Assembly (NCBI RefSeq): GCF_003073045.1
Contig: NC_037590.1
Span: forward strand, 33,860,327 to 33,924,326
Source: Pomacea canaliculata
Taxonomy: Eukaryota > Mollusca > Gastropoda > Architaenioglossa > Ampullariidae
Length of the DNA: 64,000 nucleotides
Direction of reading: 5' to 3'
Shown: positions 25,355 to 37,400 of the stretch, one piece after another
Layout: each line of letters starts with the position of its first letter
How positions within the stretch are numbered: the first letter of the stretch is position 1
Program-made: the position numbers and the translations under genes
Notes under the pieces: model-generated
Told to the model about the DNA's origin: nothing
What the model saw: the letters and a program-made list of their open reading frames with translations, nothing else
Database searches by the model: none

Positions 25355-25445
25355 CAGTAGTAGCAGCGTCGTCTGGTCAAAGATGGCGATCCTGTGTCTC
25401 CATCCAGTAGTTGGACTTCCTTTTCTTCATCCTGCCCCAATCTCC

Positions 25446-25797
25446 TTACAGCACGGCAATGGAGGCCGGGGATACCTGATCGCATTCTTGGCGGGAGCGG
25501 AGGGAGTGCCACTGCGCCACTGGGCACCTCTGCGACTGCAGCATGCGGTTCCAGTGCGTGAACTCGTGCGGCCCCGTGCCGTAACGCCCGATGACTATGC
25601 GACCCACGAAGTCGTCTTTGCTTTTGAGTTGTGGTCCCAGACGGTCAGGACGATGGACGTGTTGTCCAGCTGCTGTGGAGCGATGTTAAAGCTGATGGAT
25701 TCGTTGAAAACGGGGTCGATGGTGTTCTTCTTGAAGGTCGTCTTCTTGGTCTTGATGGGCTTCTCGAAGTGGACCAGCGTGATTTTTATGTACGGAT
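25446..25797 (-). CDS. SYT17: SYT17 last exon: C2B core and stop, with one frame break
   Basis: TTTTACAG acceptor. The first part reads DPYIKITLVHFEKPIKTKKT and on to VLTVWDHNSK in one frame. The conserved continuation (DDFVGRIVIGRYGTGP, then HWNRMLQSQ and QWHSLRSRQECDQVSPAS) is one frame away. One base is missing at the T run 25622-25625, and the exon is 352 nt where 353 are needed. Taken literally the protein would end after SWVA, losing the last C2B strands. Confidence 0.88.
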
Positions 25798-28455
25798 CTG
25801 TAAAAGCAACAGATGCAGGATGTGAGAAAGGATATCTAAGACATCTGGCAGCGCTTGGTGGACGCTGTGACCGGGAGCCTTCTCCGAACGGAGCGATGTG
25901 TCTCCCACCTGTGTCAGCAGCAGACAGTTCGTGGGGCAAATAAAGAGGATTGGAGCAACAAGGTCGTGGTGGCTCTCGCCATTGTCGTAGTTCGGCCCCT
26001 GACACTTGTGGATCTCATTGCTCCGGTCGGAGGAGATGCCCTGGTGACAAGCTGGTACGAATTAAGCTCGTCTTTTTTTCGCGTTAATCAGCTTTGGGAA
26101 ACTTATAGTTAATGAGTGCTTATCTTTTTCTATTTCAGATTTAGACAGATTTTAATTTAATAACTTTGAACTTAAGAGTATCTGTTCAGATTTGTCTCCA
26201 TCTACTGCAGTACTTTGGCTCCATAGTAACTTAGTAACTTTTGTCTGAACAGTTTCTTTTCTACTTTACTTCTGATAGCTTTTAAAGTTTAAAAATATTT
26301 CTTTGTTTTAAATTGTTTTGTTTTGTTTTGTTTTTTTTTTTTTTTTTTTTTTAGTAACTACCTACTACAGCTTCGCATTCAAAAGCGTCTGGTTTATTTG
26401 GCTTTGTGTGGCTTTTTTTAAAATATAAAAACTAACTTCGTGCTTAAATGTAATGTTCCTGCTATACGACTAGATTTATTTAATTGGACTAGAATCGAAA
26501 CTTATTTTGCCGGTTTCGATTTTGACTAGAGGAAGTTTTTGTCAAAATGGCCTTCACGGTTTAGCAAATGAAACCGATGTCAAGGACAGACGTCTGGCAA
26601 CAGAAAGGTTCTTCCCACCCACCAAACCCATAAATTCTTCCCACCTAAATAAGATGCCAGTACTGCTGCAGACCCACCGATTACACTCCTTCACCTTCTG
26701 TTTCATTCGAATGAAATCAGATTAAAATACAAACCGCATTCTTTAAAGAGAGTTATCGATGTCTGGTATCAAGGACAGTCGTTTGATAAGAACTCGTTGA
26801 CCGTTGTATGGTGTCCATGATCATGATATATACATATTAATGGACATGGCGAAAAACACGACTGGTAACACTTGGCAACCGCTGACGCCTCTGCAAGGCA
26901 TCATCCTATCTCCCCCTCCTATCCCCAGCTCCCTGAACTCTCATCGGGTTCTCGACAACCGGCACCAGCCAGATTTTTCCTCCGCCGTGCGAGAAACAAA
27001 ATAATAGCAGCGAGGTGAGTTGTCTGCCATTGAGATGAATAATGGAGCACGATCGAACGGTGGTACTTCAGCAAACTACGCGCAGAGTGCATGCATGCAC
27101 GCATACGCACGCGCACACACACTCATCCACGCACGTGTGCACGAGACCATAGGCGCGTGCGCGTACACAAACACACCTGCACGTGAAGATGCACGCACGC
27201 ATGCGCCAAATGTCGGTTATACCAACCGATATTACCGCCTTTTATCGGCGGTGACCTTAACCCACATCACGCTCTCCGCCATCGGGCAAATGCGTCATAT
27301 CCGGTGTCGGTGCCAAGCACGCAGCGAGTGTCTCGTGAGATCACGATGGGGTTTCGAGAACAGATTGATGCCCATCGACTTTGCCTGCGGCGGACGGTAA
27401 CAGCGAGGCTGCAAATTATGCTGCTGTCGCAGTGTACTCAAGATTACCTTCTCGAATTTCACCATCTCTTTATCCTCTTCTTCTCTTGTACTTTTTTGAG
27501 TTATTTTCTGAATACAAGGTCTTTTTTTTTTTGTCTTTTTTTTTTTTGAGTTGTTTCATCATTACCTACAGTCTACACCAAGAAAGTACTTCACAAACGC
27601 AAACCAGTTTCTGACCTTTTAATAGCTACCCTGTTCTTTTTTTTTTCTTACAGATGGCAATACAGAATCTGTATTACACTGACAGTGTCTAAAATTCTGT
27701 TGGTTTTTAAAAAATTATATAAGGTAGATGTAAACTCACCAAGGAAAGCGATAAGATGGTTGGTTGCTGTGGTTTTAATCCGAGTCAGCAACTGAATGTA
27801 CTACGGCGAGCTAGTCTGTGGCACACCCGCTAAGAAAATACATATACAAGAGGGACTAACTGAACTTACAGTCCAGTGTCCAACGGTTAACTGCTGCACC
27901 CTGAAGCCACCGAGAAAATCGGTAGGACACGTCACAGATCATGCAATGATGTATGATCTCTGAACACGACAGGGCAACGGCTAGTCACGATGTCTCGAGG
28001 CATGGGAGGTAAACCTAAAGTAAACATGGCTCCAAGCATCGTGTTCTCGAAAGAGAAATCTGTTGCTTTTCACTGTAGAAAACAGTTATCGTCACAAAAC
28101 TTCCCTCCCCTGATAAAGGAGGGAATAAGACAGACCAATGGAAGGACAGGAAGACACAGAAACGTTATTGAACTTGTTAAATGCTAACACTCGTGAAAAA
28201 TAAAACCAAAGTTGCTGTAAAGTTAATAGATTAATCGCGCTGGCTTTATTACATTGGCACAAAAATGAGTTTTGAAGTTTTAATCAATTTAAATAAAACA
28301 GACGTGGATTGGTCTAAATTCTAATTGCTGAGTTCACTAAAAGCCGCAAGCAAAAAATACGTTAATGCAAATTTTACTTTAAAGACATCACATGCAATTT
28401 AACAATTTGTTTGTTTGTTGCGGTTTGGGTTTTTTGTGTTTGTTTTTTGTTTGTT

Positions 28456-28499
<44 letters not shown>

Positions 28500-31400
28500 G
28501 CTGCTGCTGCTCTGATTTCGAGACATTGTTATCTTTTAATGAATTAAGTGAACGCATTGAGTATATTTTTGTACTCGGGTTGGTCTTTAAGTTAAGATAC
28601 ATTTCAGCACTTTGTCCACAGGCTCACTTTGACTTCACGCTACAAGGACCGAGACACCTCGCCGAGCGACCTGTCTGGTGTTAAGTGGTTTTACGTTGCA
28701 TGGCGCTAAATTGCTTGGTGGTTTGCTGCCTAGAAACCGGACAGGACTGCAGCTTCTCAAATGCGCCTCTGAGGTCAGACAGAAAATGCTGGAACTTACG
28801 AGGCCCCATGCAAAGGCACGCGCAATTGCATGAACTTTTTTCTCTTGATTTCAATTTTCCGTGAGCTGCTGCTATTCCCAAGGCGCGTGACGCAGCACTC
28901 GAAGCATGCAGGGAAGTGCCTGATGTCTGCAGCGCTGCACAGCAAGATGCAAGTGCCGGAGCCAGGAGCTCAGATGTGCCTCCATGCACGCAGATGTCTT
29001 CCCGACAATGCGCAAGTGCAGGATTTAAAATCACGCGTAGGATTTAAATACGACGCCATGCGCAATGCACAGTCACGTGCAGTGTTTAAATCCAGACTTT
29101 AAAACACTCCGCACTACCTAACGCTTTCGTTCTATTTAAATTATCGACCTTCTCACGTACGTGCTTGGAGGTAGTGGGTAAAACACTCACTTGTCTCCAC
29201 TGCAGTGAGAGGTTCTGGGTTCGGATCTCGTTTCGGGACACTTTTTTGCAAGGTTAACCTTTGTGGTTTTTACCTAGTACTCAGGTTCCCCACCCCCTTT
29301 TCACTCCCCCTCACAGTGCGAAATCATCTTTAGGTGAAAGCACTTTCCCACCAAACCAACCAACCGACGTGCTTGGAGGATATCTGAGCTTACGACACCA
29401 GACACAGCAACAACAAAAAAAAAAAAAATCAGTTTCAGGGTCACATAAGATGAACGCTGCTCATTCGAACGAGCCAATCAGCGGGTCCGATCTTCACAAA
29501 TAGATACGCTCACGCGTGCACTACAAACTCGATCTCTCCCTTACTACCATCTTTTTTTTTTTAATCCCTCTCTCATCCTCTTCTTTGTTCCCCACCTCCA
29601 CTTTCTCCTCAAGCGAGCGGGTCAAGGTACGACTCACTGCTTTTGTTATCACAGTGTCGCGACGCCAGTAACGGACAAGGACTTCTATGGACTTGGCGGA
29701 TCCACCTCCTCTGACGTCACCGTTGCTATAGAAAAGGAGACAGTGACTGCCAGACAGGAAAGCTTTCCCTAACTCTCAAGATGATTACCTCTCTCTCTCT
29801 TTCTCTTTCATTTAGATGACAAGGGAAACACGAGAGAGGGATCCACGAATTTGGCGAGCCTACGGTCACCGTGTGGCCATGACTCTTGTCACGTGATTAG
29901 AATAGTGGGTCAAAGAGTAGTCGGTCACTGGAAAAATATTGATTAATGATATATCAGTCATGTATGCAATGTCGAGAATTCATCGAGCAAAAAGTTCAAC
30001 CCAATACATCATAAGTGCAGTTTGTACTCGTCGACCCCACTTGCAACAAAAAAAAATGTTTATATTTGAAGACAACAATTTTAAATTGTGGGAGTAATTT
30101 GACATGCTACGACGACAAAATCAGGTATTCCCATCTGGATATCGTAGTTTGTTACCAAAATAAAAACATGGCTTAATAAACTATTTCACAAAAATAAAAC
30201 AGTGCACGCTTTAGTGCAAACCTACGGTAATAGCTACATTTATTACATACCGTAATTTTTAAATAATTAGGTTTGTCAATGAAGCTGATTATTTACCTTA
30301 GTAAAATAATTAAATTTATTAATTCATTTGCTTAGTATTTATAATTTCTTTCTACAGCTCTAGCTCTCCTTTTTCTTTGGTACCTACGAACCTACACCTG
30401 CGCAAACTCTGCAATAACATTTATTTTTCTCGAGCAGGCACGGCCAGGTGGGCGGAGATTACATCAAGCAATCAGTGAGCCTGCGACCCAGTTCAACAGA
30501 CTCTCCTTGGAGACATGACATAAGATGTTGAGTGGCTCTCATGTTTTGAGAGCGAACTCGACAATTAAAAAAAGAGACAAAACCACTCTACATCCGTTTC
30601 TAAAATCTCTGACATTAAGATGTCGATGTAATAATAATTAATAAAGGAAAAAATTAAAAGTTTGATTTTAAAGTGCAGCAGTACTTTTTCTCCGGTCACG
30701 AGTGCACTAAAGCCATAACTATAGAATTTCCTTGTCTTTTACAATTAATTTTAATCAAGTCTTTTTATTTAATTGTATATGAACTATAGCTAATCTGTAA
30801 AGTTAGGTCACTTTAAAGCCAAAGATTCATTTTGCTGTGTTAACTTTAGGTCTTTAAACAGATGTTTATAAGAATATTCACACTGGTAACAGGCTAACAA
30901 CTGTTCATAGCAAGTGGACTGGAACAAGACGTATTTGTTGCCATTAATTTTTTCTTGTTTGTTTCGTGTTTCTTTGATCAGAAATTAGTCTGATTAACTC
31001 TTCATGCAAAACTCAACTTAGCTGCTTGGATTCGTTTAAATCTTTTATACCCGAGCATAAACATACATTTTCTCTGTCTTTATTGATACTGATATATCAT
31101 TAATAATGTTTAATTAATCTTTGTTTGACCGACGTTCTTTTCCTTCTCAAGAGTCTTTCATTTTTGTCGAACATGATTGTTTCATTGTTATTACTTAACT
31201 AAGTGTGATAAATTCTGTTCTACTTTCGACTTTCTTAAATCACTTACCTGAACCTCCGACGAGGTCAGTCTGAAGCAGTTGTTTGGCTTTGATGACATCA
31301 ATGTTCAGCCGACCGGCACTTGGTAGATAGTTCAAGGACAGGAGCATCTCTCCCAAGTCCAGCCGCTCCTAGAACGAGAGGACAAAGCAACTTTGCTTGT

Positions 31401-34400
31401 GATGCATGGCTTCAATAACTAAAGGCCAGGGTAGTGTCTGCATCTTATCTAGGTTTTTTCTCTCTAGACTTTCAATTTATCGCTAGTGTTATAAAACATG
31501 CAAGTTTATTTTCTCTGTTTAGAAAGTGTGTTTACATCATAATGACAATTGCATGTAAGAGTCAACGAGCAAAATTAGAATCGCATGTAATCAACTGTGT
31601 AGGTGGTTGTTATTCCTGCAACTAGTAAGCTCATATTTTTATAGGGACAGACTAAAGCTACAACGGTTTCAGTTTGTTTTGCTTTTCTTTGCTTAGATTA
31701 TTTTGCAACTCGGCAACAGTGTATATTAGAGATGGCTTTCGTACTCTGTGGCTGGCCTAAATGAGCAATGGTTTAACATCTATCTTAACTTTCTGAAAGA
31801 CATGTGCCCTTGTACATACGAAAAGGTAAGACACGACTACTCATGCAGCTGGGCCCAGCGTCAAAGCACGTGGCCAGTCTGCGGGTGATTTGAGCTCACT
31901 CCACAACACAAAAACTGTTTAAGAGACTTTGTTTTCACAGTTGGTATACTGATAACAAGAGTCAGCATAACCCCAAATACCAATGGCACGCTAATCATCA
32001 CGACACATAAGAACATACAAAGTGTATAATCCAGCTGTGCCTTATCAGGAAAGAAGGAGAGATGGAAGACACGACAAAAGGAGTCCCCAAGAGTAGCAAG
32101 GACATCCATCATCACCACCACTACTACCTCCACACCCAACAGGACAGTCTCCCAAGTCCAGTCACTTATTGAGCGAGTTGAAGCCGTCGATTCATGACGG
32201 TCCGCTACTGCACGGACCCTATCTGTGTGGAGGATCACACGTGGCATCGGGAGGAGAGAGTTGCTGTCTGAAGCTGATACTGTCGTCTACAGAATCCGTG
32301 CCGCTGTTCCAGGCATGCGCGCGCATACACATGCCAGCAGAGCGTCGAGTCAACATTTCGTCGTAGAAGAGTCAATTATCCTCAGGTTTCAAGCATTTTA
32401 GCTTTTAGAGAAACTACTGACCTAAAAGCTTTATGATGCTTAAAAAAATAAATAAAGGAAGAAAACAAAGAACAAACAAAAGAGCAGGAAGAACACCGGA
32501 AATGTGAGGGTCCAAGGAAAAAATTTGCAGAAGTTTTGAGATGAATGGAAATGATGCAGCTTGTCCAGCATCAGTTTCCTTTGTAACAGTCGCCACAGAT
32601 GGAATTGTGCGACATTGAGCTGCTATCTCCGGAGATGGGTCTCCACAAGAAAGTGTGTGGATCATATACTTATGATGCGGGGCTGTTGGGGCAGAAAGAC
32701 CAGTCTCTAAGAGCAATGATCTTACATAAAGTTGGTCTTCGCTACTAGTTGCCCAAGGGCATTCAATCGCTTGTATTACTAGGGGGCCACAAACAGAAGC
32801 CAGATTGCCACAAATGGAGCAGTTTTTGTCATTCAGCGAATACTAGTTTGGAGCTATGCAAATAGACCCATTATCTTTCGTCTCTCCATTGCTAATGATG
32901 CCTATAAGGAATACGCAGTACAAATCGCAGCTATCGTTCAACATCCTCACTCTTTTATACAATGCCTGGAACAATTAGGCAGATCCTCATTTCGGTCTCT
33001 AAAATATAATTAGACACTGACTTCATCTGTGACAGACACAATAAGAAAACAAAACCAAAAAAAAACCTCATCACTAATACTTTTATCAACGTTGCAATTG
33101 TCTTAGGTTCTTCTGTCAATATTGAGGTATCAAATATTGATTTTCTTTCAAATATATTTTACTAACATCAGTTTGGGTCTAATTACTAAATTTTCAGCAA
33201 GCATCAACAATATTTTAGAAAAGAAAAACTCCAAAAAATAGTCTAGAAGGTGTTAAAATGACTCACCCTGCTACCTGGAATCAGCGGTTTCCACATGTGA
33301 CCGCCTTTAATTAAGTTTATGTTATCGAGGGGCAGCAGCACCTGTCCAATGACACAGTGGCGCGAAAACTTGTCAAAGTCTTTGACCAGGATTTCCAGTG
33401 TGCGAAGTTGCACCTCCTTGTAGGGTATTTCGAAGGTGAAATACTCATTCCAGGTGGGACTCTGCGTCTTCCGTTGTACTGTAGTCTGCTGGGAGTTCTT
33501 CTGGTCCGGCAACAAGGAGATTTTGCAGTAGGGGTTAGAGTGGGCCATGTCCTGCTTGTTCTCGTCCAGGCAATATGGCGGGGGCAGGTCCTTGGCCTCG
33601 ATGACCTTTACAACCAACACCTTCGCCGTGACCTCGTACTGTAGACCCAGGTGCAGTTGCCCCAGCTGGTACTGCGCCAGCTTCTCCTCGTCCGTCAGGC
33701 ACACCTCCTCCTGCCCGCCTTCCGACTCGTAGAGGTCCTTCTGGAAGTTGTCCACGCTGATCTCGCTCTCGCTCGGCAGGCGGCGCTTGGAGCGCGGCTG
33801 CACGTTCTCGCGGTTGGCGTCCAGAACTCGATGGGCTTCATATCAATGACAGGTGTGGTGTGGCGCTTTGCAGCAGCCTCCGCCCCCGCCGATCGTGCCG
33901 CTGACGCTGTCGGCGCTGACGGAGGAGACGGAGTCGGTCCGGGAGTGGTTGTCGGAGTCGACGCGCTCGCGGAAGCTGCGGACGCTGTCGGCGTAGCTGC
34001 TGGAGGAGTCCAGGCGTTGTTGTTGTTGCTGATGCTGCGCGGCAGGCGGAGGCTCGTTAGTGATGATGGGATGCTGGATGTCCAGGCGCCGCACCTTGCC
34101 CTCCTTCTTCGGCTTCTCGCAGCACCAGCAGCAGTCGCACAGGCTGCCACAGCTCTGGCATGAAATGGTAGCGCTCAGCTTCTCCAGGATCATCTTGGAC
34201 TGCAACATGTGACAAGGGCTGGCATCATGACACACAATAACTCTTTAGAATCGCACTATTGAGATTTCTCTCTCTCTTTGTAATTGCGGGTTAATATTTG
34301 TTAATATTTATTCTTTTAAGCTTTGAAATGAGGTGGTGGGATCAGACTTAAATAGATGAAACTGATGATGCCTGTGTTCAATAGTCTGGTGATAACTTCA

Positions 34401-37400
34401 GCGTTCCTGTATATTCTAAATAAACTCCAAAACTTTATCCTGGAACATATACCCAACTCGTAACGACATCAGGGGAGGACAATGTGAGACTAAGAAGTAG
34501 GATGAACAATATTTTGAGGTCGAAAAGCTGTAAATTCAGTAATTTAATGGTAATGATAGGGTAGGAACAGCAACAGTAATGATGGTCGTGGTGACGATAA
34601 AACTGGTTTGTGCGATCACAGTAATAATTTAATTGGTAATGGTCGAAGCGGTAATGGTGGTTTTATGGATATTTGTTGTGGTGATGGTAGGAGGTTGAAA
34701 TGATAGAGCTCAATAACAGACACATCGTTTCGTGTAACCTTTACCTCAGTAGGAGCTTGAACAAATTTACAGTAACGGTTATAGCTAGGTAACAAAGACA
34801 TCCCCCACTCCATTTTCTCGCCGTCAATTTACCTAGCAGCCAGCTTCACATAACTGACAATACAACCTAGAAAATAATCTGTATTCATTAACAAAATACA
34901 TGGAGGTCAGTCATCTGGAGGTTGTTGACCGAGTGACCAGCAGCAAGAAAAAAAGAAACACCGAGAGCTAAATGGCGGCAATACAAAAAAAGTATGCCAC
35001 TTTCTCACAAGACAGATGCTTGGCGCTCGCTCGCACGTGCAGCTTTGTGTTCGACCTGAATAAAAGTGCGCTAGCAGACGTCACAACAGTAAAGGAGATG
35101 AGAGGCGATGAAACTGGGTTTCGGGTACAAAGAACAGCCCTCGTACGTCATCAGCTGGATTGTGAAATTCGTTTATTGTCCTCGGTCAAAAATAAAGTAG
35201 GTCGCCCCTTAAAGTACGTCAGAGAGGATTGTCTTTGCTTTTAAAAAAAAAAAAATTATGGCAGGAGGGGACAAGCTCTCCAGCGATGTCCATTAATACA
35301 TTCTCTCTCTCTCAACGAAAGCAGCTAAGACAGAGAGAAAACCCATGACAGAACCATGTTGATAGCATGGTGCCAGAGCAGAAACCCTGATGGTGTAAAG
35401 TTAATATATTTAGTAGAAATTATCGGATTTATTATAAACTTCTTTGACTTAAATGGATGGTGTAACAAAGAACAGTCTTTCACCATCATATGAGACCAAG
35501 AAAAAAAACAACAGATTACTGTTATTGCTTCACTGGAATTTACTCACAGGTTTACAGACGTAACCATCGGTGAAAGATTAGAATCCTCCCACTTATATGT
35601 CCACTTATAATCCTCCCACGATATGTTACACTCTATTTCTAGGAGTCTTTTAGGTAAGTGTCAAGTGATATAAACACACCTATAGCTACCTTCAACGAGA
35701 CTTTGAAGAAGGATGTTGGAGTGTGTAACACAAGACACCCTAGTGAATGGTTTGCTAAAGAATACAGAATGTATGGTTAAACTGAGAAAGTTTAAAAAGG
35801 AAGAAAAACAGAAAGATAGCAAAGCTTCCAGTAGAGAAAGAAAAGTCTATAAACGTCTGTTAAGAGGGAAAGAACAAACCTGCGTCCAATTAAAAATGAA
35901 ATCTTTAGATAATGAAGTCAATAAACCTGAGGAGTTATGGGATGCTGTTAGGAGATGAAGAAGGCAGATTACAGTGTGGGGAAAAAATTCGTGAAGAAGA
36001 TTGGGTAAACGGCCTTCCAAAAGAAATTTAGAAAAAGACTGAGTGATGTCTTCTGCCAGTTTAGAGAACAGTTCCAAGCCTGATGTCCAAGTTCTTTCTT
36101 TCTCTTCTCTCTTCTCTCTTTTCAGCCACAAACACACATGGGACAACGTGTGAGTGTGTGTGTATTTTAAAACAGAATACAATTATTTCTCTGTGCCTGT
36201 TAGTCTTTCACCATGCATATAATGAACAATTATACCCAAATCGCCCTCTAACAGATCAGGCTACATACCCCGATAATTGCATGCAATGATAATTAGATCA
36301 TCAGGCTTTCAAGCGCTACCGCTCGGTGTAATTACGGGCAGCAGCTGCTGCGGTTGTTAAGTAAATACTAAAGAGTCTAGTCTGACTCACACATAAAATG
36401 TTATTGTTCTTTAAAAAACCACAAACGGTCATTAATTCGTCTATTCATTCGTTTACTCGTTGACGAACGGTTGTGCTGTTTTGCCGGAACGTTGGGGAGG
36501 GGGACAGTTGAATAGACGCAGTAGTTGACAAAACCTTGAAGGCTTGTCTTGAGGATGGTGAGCAGATCCTTCAGGGAACGACTAGTCCATTTCTTTACTG
36601 GGCCATTTCTACCTCGATGAGACCTTTCTCCACAATACCCTGAAGACCACTGACACTCCTATAATGGCCCACTGGTATTGTTCCCGCTCATTTGCCAGTT
36701 CTTTCATTGGTGTAAAACCGGACATTTCATGTACCAATGGATGTTCCTTCTCTCAGCATCAGTACATCTGCTTGGGCTCCAGTAGCACACATTTTTGCTG
36801 TCCCCTCCCTGGAACTTGCGTGGTCGTTGTTACCCCGGTCCTCGACCGATCTGACATGATGTTTCTTCTGCGTCGATTGTCCATAGTCTTTTCTATGAGC
36901 TTATACACATAGTGTCGCCTATCTCCATCCAAAGGCCGTAGTTATTAATCAAGAATAAGTCTTTTCTCCAGACCAAAATTGGAGAACTCAAGAAAAAGTC
37001 TTATTTTCGTGATAACAATGCGATGCCCAGACACCGTGGATACTTCTTCTTGTTTCTATACCCCACGGCATCTTTGTCTCCGCTTTTTAAGTACGGTTCC
37101 GGAGGTAAAACACATGTACACTGCTTTATACATTCCGAAACAAGACGCTTGTCCTTGAGCTTCCAATGTTGTTCTAGGCCTAGGGCAAAGACTTAACCTT
37201 GTTAACTACGGCCCCAAAGGGTATCTGTGGCCACAGCCATACCTTTATCCGAAGGGTCACCTTGGACACAGGACGGAGTTCTCGTTGTGGAAACCCTCCC
37301 TACCACCCGAGGTAGTCTCACGATTTGCTGTAGGGGCTTATTTTAGCCTTTATCTTTCCCACGATTACCCACAAGCCTTGGGACTATTTTCCAAGCGAGC

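Larger units (their letters stand above)
15191..25445. other. Intergenic region between TRPM and SYT17
   Basis: About 10 kb with no supportable coding exon. Open frames here are short and show no family motif. It includes a retroposon-like tail (about 15270-15500), a run of 11 or so guanines near 16689, SINE-like copies at about 16795-16870 (plus) and 21320-21400 (minus), and a 33-bp tandem repeat at 22544-22668. The TRPM promoter and 5' UTR exons are expected in the first few kilobases but were not identified. Confidence 0.6.
25798..31247. other. SYT17 intron 3
   Basis: About 5.4 kb. It holds a long T run (about 26333-26352), a purine/pyrimidine alternating CA/CG-rich stretch (about 27090-27200), a (TTG)n microsatellite (28457-28512), an unusual GC-rich motif cluster (28860-29100) and a SINE-like copy (29165-29350). 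No recognised exon. One exon-like plus-strand frame at 29643-29772 is listed as a finding. Confidence 0.55.

Noticed and set aside
25383..25943. 186-codon plus-strand open frame
   Set aside because: It is antisense to the SYT17 C2B exon, whose conserved motifs and splice sites are on the minus strand.
28399..28602. Polyglutamine protein on the minus strand
   Set aside because: Entirely produced by a (TTG)n/(CTG)n microsatellite inside an intron, with no coding context.
29165..29240. tRNA gene
   Set aside because: A- and B-box-like words are present but no cloverleaf with a paired acceptor stem can be formed. The same words recur elsewhere with SINE-type tails.
33651..34163. 170-codon plus-strand open frame rich in Ala and Val
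   Set aside because: Shadow of the GC-rich SYT17 exon 2 on the other strand.
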